This document shows, piece by piece, positions 25,301-33,836 of a DNA stretch of 64,000 nt. Every line of letters begins with the position of its first letter. The first letter of the stretch is position 1. Source of the DNA: Paenibacillus lutimineralis (GTDB taxonomy: Bacteria; Bacillota; Bacilli; Paenibacillales; Paenibacillaceae); assembly GCF_003991425.1 (NCBI RefSeq), contig NZ_CP034346.1:3819501-3883500 (forward strand), read 5' to 3'. Position numbers and translations under genes: made by a program. Under the pieces are notes generated by a model that was given only the letters and a program-made list of their open reading frames with translations, searched no databases and had not been told where the DNA came from.

Positions 25301-28042
25301 CTCTGTAACCGGCGGTATCTTCTCAAACTGATCCCCAGCAGCTGATTCCAAGGTCTGGAGTACATTTCTATCTTTGTCATACAGAGTGTATTCTGTTTTA
25401 TAAGTATCTGTATTAACTTTAGAAGGGGTTGCAGGATCACTATACCTCTGAGTCCAGATTGTCCATTTAAGTTGATCTCTCTTATAGGCTTCAGGATCAT
25501 TGCTTGAATAATATACCAGCTCTTGGACTACTTCCTGTTGTTGATCTGAACTTTTGATAGTTTTCTTAGTGAGTTTATGTTGAGGACCATCGTACTGATA
25601 TACTGTCGTATTTCCTGATTTATCCTCGTAATTTGCTACCAGCCCCCACTCGTTATATGTATATGACTCTTTAATGCTGGATAGAGGAGCTGGAGGAGGA
25701 CTTTGAACATCTGATATGTTACCTACATAGGACGAAATAACGTTCGGTTGCTCGGTACCTTGAGTATATTCATATCTCGTAATATAGCTATTCCGATTCG
25801 TGTAATGAATCCCTCCATCATTAAGATCCAACGGGTTGTAATCCTCAGGGTTAACCCAATTATATTTCAAAACAAAGTTAATTCCGTCAGGCTCATATTC
25901 ATACTGTTTAAAGCTGTAACTTTGCAATTTTCCAACTTGCTTTTGTGTTCTTATCGTTTGCTTATGTCCAAATCGAGAACTATTTTTAAGTCGAGGGATG
26001 TTCTGTTTATGGTTCTTCCAATATTCATTAAACTGCCAGCCATGATCCAAATGTTGATTCGCATAATAATCCGAAATTAACTTTGTCTGATTATTCTCTT
26101 CATAAATATAGTCAACCCGTTCAACCGCATGATAACCGAAATATGTTATTGCATTTGAATCTGTGTATAATCTTGTACTACCTCTGAATAGTTCCTTCTG
26201 CACATATTCCGGGTTAATTGACCAACCAGAATTATAGTTCTGATAATTAAATTTAACCTTTAGCCCATTAAAAAAGTTAATATCCTTCAATAATAAGTAG
26301 GCGATCTCTCCATACTGAATGTTGTTCACTTGAACAATACTACTAGATTCAACATATTGATTATCTGAGCTCCACAACCATTGATTGGAATAGCAGATTT
26401 TAGTCTTATCTGTACATTGATTTGCATCGTAAGACGTAGGAATGCCATCGGCGTTAGAACTATAGGCGTAATCATTAGATTTGAAATTAAAATCCGCTAA
26501 TTTAGTTGAATCAATCGTATAGTAATCATAGGACTCCAATATTTTCTTTCCTTGTGTTTGATCGATTACTTGTTCTAATTGCCAATAACCCAAGTTAGGA
26601 TTTTCTACCAATTGAGCCCCTGTATCATCCGACCAAGTTCTGTATGCTAGATTCGTTACTGAACGGGAAACATCATACTTTATATCTTTAACAATCGTCG
26701 TCCCATCTGTTACTTTAATTCCTGTTATAATAAGAGGACTATCTTTAAAATTCAAATCTCTTTTTCTAAAGATAGTAATGTTTCTTTGATAGGAGTCAAT
26801 TATATTGATATTATCATTACCATCAATTTTAAAATCATTATATTGATACAAGATTTTGTCACCATAGCGGTTTTCCTTGCTTAAAATTCTTCCAGAGGGA
26901 CTAAACGTATATGTAAACTCCTCATTTACTATTAATTTATAATTGGATTGTTCCTTAACTAAGGATAAGCTCTTATAAGGGTATTGATAAGGAAGCCCAT
27001 TATGGAATTCAATAGATGCTCCATTTTCCAAAGTAAAGATAATCTTCTCTACTTCTGACGTTTGCAATGAATACCTGGTCAGGAATCCGCTTGTTGGAAT
27101 ATTTGAATTTGTGTCTCCAGCACAAGGATTATTTGCTTCAGAACAACTAAGTAACTCTGGTTTGATTTCAGCAATTTCGGAAGTGATTTGCATATTAGGT
27201 ATATTTAAAGTCCACCCGGTAGCAATAAAGCCATTAATCTCAGCCTTTGAAGTTACTCTTCCTATATTTCCAATACCAGTTTCATACTCCGGCGATAGAA
27301 CTTTACTGAACAAAGAATTATAGGAGCGATTCAGATTTAGCGCCAATCCATACTTTCCCGTTAATTGAATATCCGTCACGCTATGATTTGCAGTTCTATA
27401 TACAGGATCAACGATATTATCGGTTTGGACTGAATAATTATATTCAATATTAAATTCATCGACTTGAAACGGTTTTGTAGAATTTATATTACTCAATGAA
27501 TTAGGAGTGGTCATAAGTTGAGTAATTGTTTTGTTATCCTCCAGATTAGATTGATAATCTTTTAAATAATCCTCTCGATTCTTAACATAGTTATAATTTT
27601 CGATAGCTGCTGGCACAATTTTATCCAATTGCTCTTTTTCTCTTTCGGCTAATTGTTCGATTATAGCGATTACTTGTTCTTCATTCCAATTGACTACCTC
27701 TAGTTTTTGCTCTTCCGTTATATTGACCAGCTCCTCAGGCTGATAATATGCCAGAATTTGTTTCAGTTTTGGACTAAAATTTTTTTGGATAAATTGCTTG
27801 CGACCTGTAATATTCAGAGTACTGTCCACTTTTTGATGCTTTAAGCTAATATTCTTACTCTCCGAACTTCTATAAGTAAATGCCTCTGGCACTATCTCGT
27901 TGGTAGATTTAGTCACAGGAGAGGTTGAATCAGAAGTGCTATCTTGTTGAGATGATGCCGATGAATCCGCAAATACCAGCGAACCAGGATTTATGGAAGT
28001 TATTATAATTGCAACAACAAGCAATTTTACTAGAATCTTCAT
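22355..28042 (-). CDS. Secreted RHS/YD-repeat polymorphic toxin (WapA-like)
   Basis: 1895 aa. A Sec signal peptide (KILVKLLVVAIIITS...VFADS, about 1-27) is followed by a Ser/Thr-rich linker and a region of about 370 residues. Many YD repeats follow (YDSTGRQKTITDSMGNTTVF, YDSNHHLILLKDQEGK, YDKWDRLTNLTFPD and others) to about residue 1650, where the conserved RHS core reads YLRARYYDPVDGRFVSEDTY...NLYTYVENNPLIFIDPSGH. The last 200 residues differ in kind and end with VFVYDGQGKLIYDLSGDRVKAF...KDLFGW; this is the presumed toxin domain, of no family I can name. The shell encapsulates and exports the toxin for contact-dependent competition. Markedly AT-rich relative to flanks. Confidence 0.9.
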   Translation of the reverse strand: MKILVKLLVVAIIITSINPGSLVFADSSASSQQDSTSDSTSPVTKSTNEIVPEAFTYRSSESKNISLKHQKVDSTLNITGRKQFIQKNFSPKLKQILAYYQPEELVNITEEQKLEVVNWNEEQVIAIIEQLAEREKEQLDKIVPAAIENYNYVKNREDYLKDYQSNLEDNKTITQLMTTPNSLSNINSTKPFQVDEFNIEYNYSVQTDNIVDPVYRTANHSVTDIQLTGKYGLALNLNRSYNSLFSKVLSPEYETGIGNIGRVTSKAEINGFIATGWTLNIPNMQITSEIAEIKPELLSCSEANNPCAGDTNSNIPTSGFLTRYSLQTSEVEKIIFTLENGASIEFHNGLPYQYPYKSLSLVKEQSNYKLIVNEEFTYTFSPSGRILSKENRYGDKILYQYNDFKIDGNDNINIIDSYQRNITIFRKRDLNFKDSPLIITGIKVTDGTTIVKDIKYDVSRSVTNLAYRTWSDDTGAQLVENPNLGYWQLEQVIDQTQGKKILESYDYYTIDSTKLADFNFKSNDYAYSSNADGIPTSYDANQCTDKTKICYSNQWLWSSDNQYVESSSIVQVNNIQYGEIAYLLLKDINFFNGLKVKFNYQNYNSGWSINPEYVQKELFRGSTRLYTDSNAITYFGYHAVERVDYIYEENNQTKLISDYYANQHLDHGWQFNEYWKNHKQNIPRLKNSSRFGHKQTIRTQKQVGKLQSYSFKQYEYEPDGINFVLKYNWVNPEDYNPLDLNDGGIHYTNRNSYITRYEYTQGTEQPNVISSYVGNISDVQSPPPAPLSSIKESYTYNEWGLVANYEDKSGNTTVYQYDGPQHKLTKKTIKSSDQQQEVVQELVYYSSNDPEAYKRDQLKWTIWTQRYSDPATPSKVNTDTYKTEYTLYDKDRNVLQTLESAAGDQFEKIPPVTERIYTYTSLGQVETELLKAKLSSSIYISDLKTEYKYDIRGNTIRILYPDYSYREYKYDSMNRVVSSSFKTTRTTSISYDDTKRQVTVTFPDGEIQRTQYSPFGLALRGEQSRAGMSRVTFVNQTTDGQIIDAELPFGEPSLQTSYTYDSTGRQKTITDSMGNTTVFSYANTAIGNNERYQETIEMNYPDGKVETKYYNTIGLLERIVEKSSDQVRTTSKSYSAFGDVTKDQIITQIGGSPGSSNTTKYSYDSNHHLILLKDQEGKQHKYAYDHNGNLLTYYLNGKKQTENSYNEAGWTMSSTDASSNKESYEYNNIGLTAKFMDKKGQVTRYAYTTYNEPESVEITNSNKKVYGITYAYDKLTRKIINLTSAEYGEQNKVESIDYHYDQWNRMDQQTVAGRNYQLGYDKWDRLTNLTFPDTKTQKISYDNLSRIDSVEYGNSGIMRYNYSIGLNNNFYTISYPNRTSQRIQQNEFGEIIGLTHQTNGVAAFEELNKYDGLGNIIEINRTKGNQSSNERFSYDGLNRLVQEDIEPGQIKYVYDERGNRQQRNTTFDEEQPSTKQTHYSYNAANMLNGFSDKEEGTEYSYTYYADGLRATKMGTNERVRYVYLNGNVIEELNLDSDGNVTGVKARNIWGNELLYREDNNSNKAGYYLYNGHGDVIQINDSAGTMLNSYEYDTWGRITSMAESMSNPYRYTGQYYDDESGLYYLRARYYDPVDGRFVSEDTYKGELTNPLSLNLYTYVENNPLIFIDPSGHFKFKPYEYGELDNILTQAIKQTSTKNAEYWAYRSYLGTKFQPIFNDKNNNQFKYLFGLLTQTSTYGNNEGRATWAKAQLLEAYQDSVQEEVFAAMAAAGFGSFGGRNNKGIVSGRGTGNAFIRGATNTSELKANQFKGLKNNGIVKVNSSGSDRPVTGAPNSYYTTANSAHVFVYDGQGKLIYDLSGDRVKAFNINVNPAGKEFYQPYKLDGAVPQFIKDLFGW

Positions 28043-28068
28043 TGTAAACCTCCTGTTTGAGATAATTT

Positions 28069-28105
28069 AAAGAGCCACTTATGACTGCAAATCTAAGTGG
28101 CTCTT
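28069..28105 (-). terminator. Hairpin between the RCC1/FN3 gene and the RHS gene
   Basis: AAGAGCCACTTA...TAAGTGGCTCTT is a perfect 11-12-bp stem, followed on the minus strand by TAAATT. It may end the upstream transcript or attenuate read-through into the RHS gene. The T-run is short, so partial termination is more likely. Confidence 0.6.
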
Positions 28106-28168
28106 CTCGTTGTGATTATGAAATTTTCATCTTTGTCTTTAGTAAGTAAAATTTCATTCTTGGGAATG

Positions 28169-31100
28169 TTACTCGGTTTCCGAGTCCTGTAATAAATCAT
28201 GCTCTGACGAACTAGCAGTGGATACAATCAGGGATTCACTCGGTAAAGACAGGTTGCCTGAGCTATCTATTGCAATGATCTCATACCTATAAGAGGTGCC
28301 CGGTACTAGTCCCATATCCTGAAAGTTATTCACGCTTGAGGTTCCAACCAGTTCAGAGTCACGATATATCTGGTAACCCACTACCCCCACATTATCTGTT
28401 GATTCATCCCATACTAATTTAATACTATTAGTCAGTGTTTCTGAATAAGTTAGGTTGGTTGGAGCAGAAGGACTTTCATTATCAGGTATAATTGTCACAT
28501 TAAGCGGAACACTTGGACTCGATTTATTACCCGCAGCATCTCTAGCAACAACAGTAAATCGGTAAGGTGTACTAGGAAGGAGATTAATTACTCCACCACT
28601 TGGCAGAGCAACTGTTGCAACGAGATTCGTTCCTTCAAAAATGTCATAAGCAACTACACCAACATTGTCTGTTGATTCATCCCATTTCAAAGTAACTGAA
28701 TTGTTAGTCATGGTGACCAAAGTTAAATTAGTAGGTGTGCTAGGCTTCGTAGTATCTGCCTTTGTAGTAAAACTAACATTTGAACTATCTGCCGATTGAT
28801 TTCCTGCATTATCCCTGGCTCTAACCATAACAGTGTAGGTTGTATTCGGTTGAAGTTCATTTAACGTATATGAGTTTGTTGTACTGGTTGCAATTAGATC
28901 TGGATCCGAGTCAGAGATAAGATAAATATCATAGCCTACAACTCCCACATTATCGGTTGACTTCGTCCATGATAGCCGTGCACTAGTAACACTAATTATT
29001 GAAGCTGCCAGATTCGTTGGAGCGGTAGGTGGTTCATGATCGGATGATAGAGTTACAATCAAAGGTAAACTATGCTCGGACACATTACCTGCCATATCTT
29101 TGGCCCTTACTGTAAAGGTATAGGTTCCACCCTCAGTCAAGCCATATATAGTTACGGTTAGTTGAGTAGTAACTGCTACTTGCTCTCCATCTTTGAACAA
29201 CTCATATTCGGCGACCCCAACATTATCTTTCGAAGCTTCCCACTTCAAAGTAACCGAATCATAGGTGGAGGAGACCTTAGTCAATTTAGTAGGTACAGTT
29301 GGAGGTTCAGTGTCTTGACCTGTTTGAATAACTACTGAATTACTCGGTTCTGATACATTGCCAGATAAATCTACCGCTTTAACTGTTATTAAGTAAGTCT
29401 TGTTTGTTTCTAGTTTTTCTAAAGTGACTCTGTTCGTTCTTGAGCGAGTCAGCTTTGAATCATAATTGTAAATATCATAACCAGCAATTCCCGAATTATC
29501 GCTCGAAGTTTCCCACTCTAATGTCACAGTATTAGCAGTCTGTTCTACAATAATCAGGTTGTTAGGCTTGGTTGGAGGAATGGATTCGTATCCTCTTGTC
29601 CAGACAGGAATCGGAAATAAGCTTTTTTTACCGTCACCGGTGCCAATTTGTCCGTACGTATTATCTCCCCATGTCCAAAGTGTTCCATCGGCTTTTAGTG
29701 CAATTGAATGTTCTTCCCCAGCCGCAATGGAATCTACTCCAGTCAAATTAAGAACTTGAGTAGGAGTTAATTGCTCATTAGTTTTTCCTCCTAACCCATC
29801 TCCAATTTCCCCACTCCAGTTTCTTCCCCAGGCCATTACAGTTCCATCGGCTTTTAATGCTAGTGAATGATAACCTCCGGCTGCGATAGCAATTACCTCT
29901 AATTCAGGAATTTGAACGGGTGAATGCATTGATTTTGTTGAGCCAATCCCTAGTTCACCATAACCATTTCTTCCAAATCCCCAGACTTTACCATTATCAT
30001 CCAAAACTAAGGTGTAACTATAACCTGCGGTTACTGCTTTTATATTATTTAAACCTGGAACCTGAGTTGGGACTGGTGTATTATGTAATTTTCCACTTCC
30101 ATCCCCTAGTCTTCCACTATCGCCAAATCCCCAAGTCCACACTGTACCATCACTTTTCAAAGCAACAGTATGATCATCACCTGCAGCAACTCCAACAACA
30201 TTGCTAATACCTTCAACTTGAACAGGAATGCTTCTATTAATAGTAGTTCCATCTCCTAATTGTCCATAATTATTTCCCCCCCATGCCCAAACTGTCCCGT
30301 CTTTTTTTAGTGCTACTGTATAATCATATCCCGCAGTGACCGATATAACATCTGTAAGACCTACAGCCACTACAGGTGTATATTTCATTTCGGTAGTCCC
30401 ATCACCTGCTTCCCCTCCATTATTATAATGAGAATAGGTCAACACGGTTCCATCTTCCTTAATAGCAATAACATGTCTATTTTGATTCCCTAAAGCAAGC
30501 GACTTTATATTTTCAAATCCTGGTAACTCAGATGGAACCCTCGTATATTTATCTGAACTGTTTGTTCCCCACCCCCATACTTTACCGTCATTTCTTAGTC
30601 CATAAGTTACATATCTCCCACCCGCAATTAAATTAACCGACTGTGGATATTCAAAGTTCGTGTTATCTACTTCAATTCTTCCAGATCCTGAAGTGATACT
30701 ATGGATTGCTATTATTACTTTTGCTTTAACCGCATTAACAGGAACATTTCCTCGGATTGTAATATGTTCATAGCCCTGATTCGGTTCGTTAATCTCTTGA
30801 AATTCACTACCAACTAGAACACTAGATGAATTATAAAATTCAATTTTTAATTGCGCGGTCGCACCAAACAGATCTATTACACGATAATAGCCACCTAAAA
30901 TATATGATCGTCTCCCTTGGATGGCTATTGTTTGACTAAGTCCGATTGAAGATCCGCTGGAAATACCACTGGCACTTATCCTTTGAGATTGTTTTCCTGA
31001 ATAAGATGAATTCGAGATGTCATATATAGCATTTCCATTTCCATTCCCATAAATCTCCCAGTGGTCTGCAACTCCATTATTCCCTGAGTACAGCTCAAAA

Positions 31101-31372
31101 TCCGAATTTGTTAGACTATCTAAATTTCCCACGACTATCCTTCGAATCAAGCTTCCATTTTGATCATTTGTATATTCCCATGAAGTTTTTTCACCAGAGG
31201 AAGAGGTTACCGTTTTGTGGATCAATCGATTTGAAGAATCATAATTATAGTATGTAGTAGAACCATAGGCTTGTAAGTCAAACAACAAAAAACTAAGTAC
31301 TGTAATACAAGTAACTAGACACCTTCTAAATCTAGACAAAATATTCGCCTCCCCAAATAGAAATATATTCAA
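28169..31372 (-). CDS. Secreted RCC1-repeat and fibronectin III protein, associated with the RHS toxin
   Basis: 1067 aa. A signal peptide (hydrophobic core CITVLSFLLFDLQAYG) is followed by a short YD-like stretch (YYNYDSSNRLIHKTV, EYTNDQNGSLIRR), a carbohydrate-binding-like jelly-roll segment (about 85-245), a seven-bladed RCC1-type propeller (about 250-600; blades such as TVALKKDGTVWAWGGNNYGQLGDGT) and five fibronectin III domains (about 600-1055; each with PTAPTNL, STDNVGVVGYDIY, AGNxS). It ends DLLQDSETE without an anchor. It precedes the RHS gene on the same strand and shares a YD-like segment with it, suggesting a partner in surface attachment. Role unproven. Confidence 0.85.
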   Translation of the reverse strand: MNIFLFGEANILSRFRRCLVTCITVLSFLLFDLQAYGSTTYYNYDSSNRLIHKTVTSSSGEKTSWEYTNDQNGSLIRRIVVGNLDSLTNSDFELYSGNNGVADHWEIYGNGNGNAIYDISNSSYSGKQSQRISASGISSGSSIGLSQTIAIQGRRSYILGGYYRVIDLFGATAQLKIEFYNSSSVLVGSEFQEINEPNQGYEHITIRGNVPVNAVKAKVIIAIHSITSGSGRIEVDNTNFEYPQSVNLIAGGRYVTYGLRNDGKVWGWGTNSSDKYTRVPSELPGFENIKSLALGNQNRHVIAIKEDGTVLTYSHYNNGGEAGDGTTEMKYTPVVAVGLTDVISVTAGYDYTVALKKDGTVWAWGGNNYGQLGDGTTINRSIPVQVEGISNVVGVAAGDDHTVALKSDGTVWTWGFGDSGRLGDGSGKLHNTPVPTQVPGLNNIKAVTAGYSYTLVLDDNGKVWGFGRNGYGELGIGSTKSMHSPVQIPELEVIAIAAGGYHSLALKADGTVMAWGRNWSGEIGDGLGGKTNEQLTPTQVLNLTGVDSIAAGEEHSIALKADGTLWTWGDNTYGQIGTGDGKKSLFPIPVWTRGYESIPPTKPNNLIIVEQTANTVTLEWETSSDNSGIAGYDIYNYDSKLTRSRTNRVTLEKLETNKTYLITVKAVDLSGNVSEPSNSVVIQTGQDTEPPTVPTKLTKVSSTYDSVTLKWEASKDNVGVAEYELFKDGEQVAVTTQLTVTIYGLTEGGTYTFTVRAKDMAGNVSEHSLPLIVTLSSDHEPPTAPTNLAASIISVTSARLSWTKSTDNVGVVGYDIYLISDSDPDLIATSTTNSYTLNELQPNTTYTVMVRARDNAGNQSADSSNVSFTTKADTTKPSTPTNLTLVTMTNNSVTLKWDESTDNVGVVAYDIFEGTNLVATVALPSGGVINLLPSTPYRFTVVARDAAGNKSSPSVPLNVTIIPDNESPSAPTNLTYSETLTNSIKLVWDESTDNVGVVGYQIYRDSELVGTSSVNNFQDMGLVPGTSYRYEIIAIDSSGNLSLPSESLIVSTASSSEHDLLQDSETE

Positions 31373-31500
31373 TTATGTGACATATTCTCCCTTATCATCT
31401 TATATTCCTCTATTTATGTACATTACTTTTCACTTCTACACCCCCTCCCAAAATTTTTCTAAACAAAGTCTTGCACTCCCCCCTTTAAATTTGATATAAT

Positions 31501-31523
31501 CCTGAACGAACGTTCAGTATAAA
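31501..31523 (+). promoter_or_regulatory. TetR-type operator upstream of its own gene
   Basis: CCTGAACGAACGTTCAGTATAAAAT carries ACGAACGTTCAGTATA, nearly repeated upstream of the neighbouring MFS gene at 32257-32273 as ACGAACGGTCAGTATA. The symmetry around GAACGTTC and the shared use by regulator and pump gene point to TetR binding. Confidence 0.6.
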
Positions 31524-31558
31524 ATATTTTTGCTAATAAGTTAAGGGAGCCGATTGTA

Positions 31559-32179
31559 ATGGAATCGAAGGGCGCTGCATTGAATAAGAAGCAATTGCAA
31601 AGTGAACAGACGAAGCGAAGAGTTGCCGATGCTGCACGAGCTTTGTTTGTCAATAAAGGCTATAAGGCGACTTCGATTGAGGACATTTCGGAGGCGACCG
31701 GAAGCAGCAAAGGGAATATTTATTATCATTTCAAGAGCAAAGAGGGTCTATTCCTCTATTTATTGGATGAGTGGGAGCAGGAATGGGAAGTGAAATGGCA
31801 AGAGAATGTGTCTCATTATAAGACGGTCACCGATAAGCTGTACGGCTTCGCCAAGCATTTGGTGCTTGATGATCTTAATCATCCCCTCTCCAAAGCAGCT
31901 GGCGAGTTCTTCAATCATGATGAGAAACCAGGTGATGTTGAGGAACGTATTATCGAGATGGTGCAGGGGCACCTTAAATTTAATCAGGATCTGATTCAGC
32001 AGGGCGTCGATAACGGAGAGTTCAAGGCGGAGAACATCGAATGTCTTGCCATCATTTTAGAGAGTCTCGTGATCGGTCTGAGTCATATGTCGCGTCAGTT
32101 GAAATTGCAAAATGCGATTCAATTGTATCAGCAAGCCATTAAAATATACTTATATGGTATCGCTAATCCCCCTCATTAA
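31559..32179 (+). CDS. TetR/AcrR family transcriptional repressor
   Basis: 206 aa. The N-terminal helix-turn-helix is typical: TKRRVADAARALFVNKGYKATSIEDISEATGSSKGNIYYHFKSKEGLF (about 18-66). The C-terminal half is an all-helical ligand-binding domain ending LYQQAIKIYLYGI, similar in kind to the YcdC-like C-terminal domain. It sits directly upstream of an MFS pump gene on the same strand, and both have the same operator-like sequence, so it probably represses itself and the pump and is released by a drug-like ligand. Confidence 0.93.
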   Translation: MESKGAALNKKQLQSEQTKRRVADAARALFVNKGYKATSIEDISEATGSSKGNIYYHFKSKEGLFLYLLDEWEQEWEVKWQENVSHYKTVTDKLYGFAKHLVLDDLNHPLSKAAGEFFNHDEKPGDVEERIIEMVQGHLKFNQDLIQQGVDNGEFKAENIECLAIILESLVIGLSHMSRQLKLQNAIQLYQQAIKIYLYGIANPPH

Positions 32180-32256
32180 ATTTATTGGTTCTTTCAAATG
32201 AGGTTTAAATATACGTTATTATGCAGCTTTCATTTTTTATTATTTTTTATAAAACG

Positions 32257-32273
32257 AACGGTCAGTATAGTTC
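32257..32273 (+). promoter_or_regulatory. Second TetR-type operator, upstream of the MFS pump gene
   Basis: ACGAACGGTCAGTATA matches 15 of 16 bases of the copy upstream of tetR. It lies about 65-80 bases before the pump ATG. Confidence 0.55.
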
Positions 32274-32334
32274 CAGGAATCGGATGTATCCACCGACAGC
32301 CTCAACTATTCTACACCATGCGGAGGATATTATT

Positions 32335-33543
32335 ATGTCAATTTTATTTAAAAATAGAGGAGCACTACTGCTTCTCATGCTTAATATTTTTATCGTATTT
32401 ACCGGGATCGGTCTTGTCGTTCCCATCATGCCGACCTATATGACTGAGCTGCATATTAGCGGTAGCACCGTCGGCCTGCTGGTCGCATCATTCTCACTAA
32501 CACAACTTATATTCTCTCCTTATGCTGGGAGATTATCCGATATGTTCGGACGAAAGAAAATTATTGTAATCGGGATGGTCGTATTCGCCGTATCAGAGCT
32601 TCTCTTCGGGATCGCTAATGCGCCAGCGCTACTATTCGCAAGCAGAATGATCGGTGGATTGGGCGCCGCGCTGATCTTCCCTGCCGTAATGGCCTATACG
32701 GCGGATACTACCACCGATGACGAGCGGGCTACCGGAATGGGCTTCATCAATGCAGCCATTACGACCGGTTTTATTATCGGTCCTGGTATTGGCGGATTTA
32801 TCGCCGAATTCGGGATTCGCGTTCCATTCTTCGCGGCCGCAGTTGCCGGCGCCGTCGCCGCCACAATTACCTTGTTAGCACTGCCGGAATCCAAAAAACA
32901 AGCGAAAGTGGCAAAGGATACTGCCAACGTTGCTCCTAAACAGTCATTATTCAAACAATTACTAAACTCCTATAAAGAACCTTATTTTATTGCTCTTATC
33001 ATCGTGTTTGTTGCTTCATTTGGTCTGGCGAACTATGAGACCGTATTTGGACTTTTTGTTGATCATAAGTTTGGCTTTACGGCCAAAGATATCGCCTTCA
33101 TAATTACCTTTGGTTCCATCGCCGGGGCGGTCGTTCAATTAACGATCTTCGGCTGGATTTTGAACAAGTTCGGAGAACGCAATGTCATATCATTCTGTCT
33201 GATCACAGCTGCTGCATTCGTTCTTCTAACGCTATTGGTGCACACTTACTGGCTCATTCTCGTCGTAACATTCATTCTGTTCCTATCGATCGATATATTG
33301 CGGCCTGCAATCGGTACACAAATGTCCAAGATGGCCGATGAGAATCAGGGATATGTGGCTGGTCTGAACTCGGCATACACGAGCCTTGGCAATATTGCAG
33401 GTCCGATTGTTGCCGGATTCTTGTTCGATTATAACATCAACTATCCTTACGTCTCAGCTGCAATCGTTCTCGTATTGTGCTTCCTGCTCTCGCTCAGAGC
33501 GAAACGAAGCAGCCAGCAAAGCACTCCCCAAGCTGCAAAATAA
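32335..33543 (+). CDS. MFS multidrug efflux transporter, NorA/Bmr-like
   Basis: 402 aa from the ATG at 32335, with GGAGG 8 bases upstream; the longer frame to 32221 runs over the operator. Twelve membrane helices. Motif A between helices 2 and 3 reads GRLSDMFGRKKIIVIG, and motif C in helix 5 reads GFIIGPGIGGFIAEFG, the antiporter signature of drug:H+ exporters of the 12-TM DHA1 group. Regulated with the upstream tetR gene. Its stop codon is followed directly by a family 1 repeat that doubles as a bidirectional terminator. Confidence 0.93.
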   Translation: MSILFKNRGALLLLMLNIFIVFTGIGLVVPIMPTYMTELHISGSTVGLLVASFSLTQLIFSPYAGRLSDMFGRKKIIVIGMVVFAVSELLFGIANAPALLFASRMIGGLGAALIFPAVMAYTADTTTDDERATGMGFINAAITTGFIIGPGIGGFIAEFGIRVPFFAAAVAGAVAATITLLALPESKKQAKVAKDTANVAPKQSLFKQLLNSYKEPYFIALIIVFVASFGLANYETVFGLFVDHKFGFTAKDIAFIITFGSIAGAVVQLTIFGWILNKFGERNVISFCLITAAAFVLLTLLVHTYWLILVVTFILFLSIDILRPAIGTQMSKMADENQGYVAGLNSAYTSLGNIAGPIVAGFLFDYNINYPYVSAAIVLVLCFLLSLRAKRSSQQSTPQAAK

Positions 33544-33549
33544 CGAAAC

Positions 33550-33830
33550 AAAGGGGCTATCCTGACGCGATTGCTCTTATCTAACGGTCAAAAATGACCG
33601 CTAGAGCAAAAAAAGAACAACTACGCTCTTCTAACGGACACTTTTGACCATTAGAAGCAAAAAATGCGGTCTCTCGCGACATCACTCCTTGTAATGGACA
33701 TAATTGTCCGTTACAAGGAAGTTTCACCAAAGATTCAACTCTAACGGTCAATAATGTCCGATAATTAGGTCAAACAAAGCAAAAGGGGCATCTCCAAGTC
33801 GCAATATCGACTTTGGAGATGCCCCTTTAG
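33550..33830. repeat. Four-palindrome repeat element, family 1 copy 2, fills a convergent spacer
   Basis: Units at 33581-33604, 33631-33654, 33691-33714 and 33741-33764, with spacings 50, 60 and 50 bp as in copy 1. The element is bracketed by AAAGGGGC at the left (33550) and GCCCCTTT at the right (33822-33829). Its right end AAAAGGGGCATCTCCAAGTCG...CGACTTTGGAGATGCCCCTTT is a strong hairpin usable as a terminator on both strands. It takes up practically the whole gap between two convergent MFS genes. Confidence 0.88.
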
Positions 33831-33836
33831 TTGCTT

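Noticed and set aside
31459..31653. Open frame on the minus strand overlapping the tetR start
   Set aside because: It is antisense to the helix-turn-helix of the TetR gene and covers its operator.
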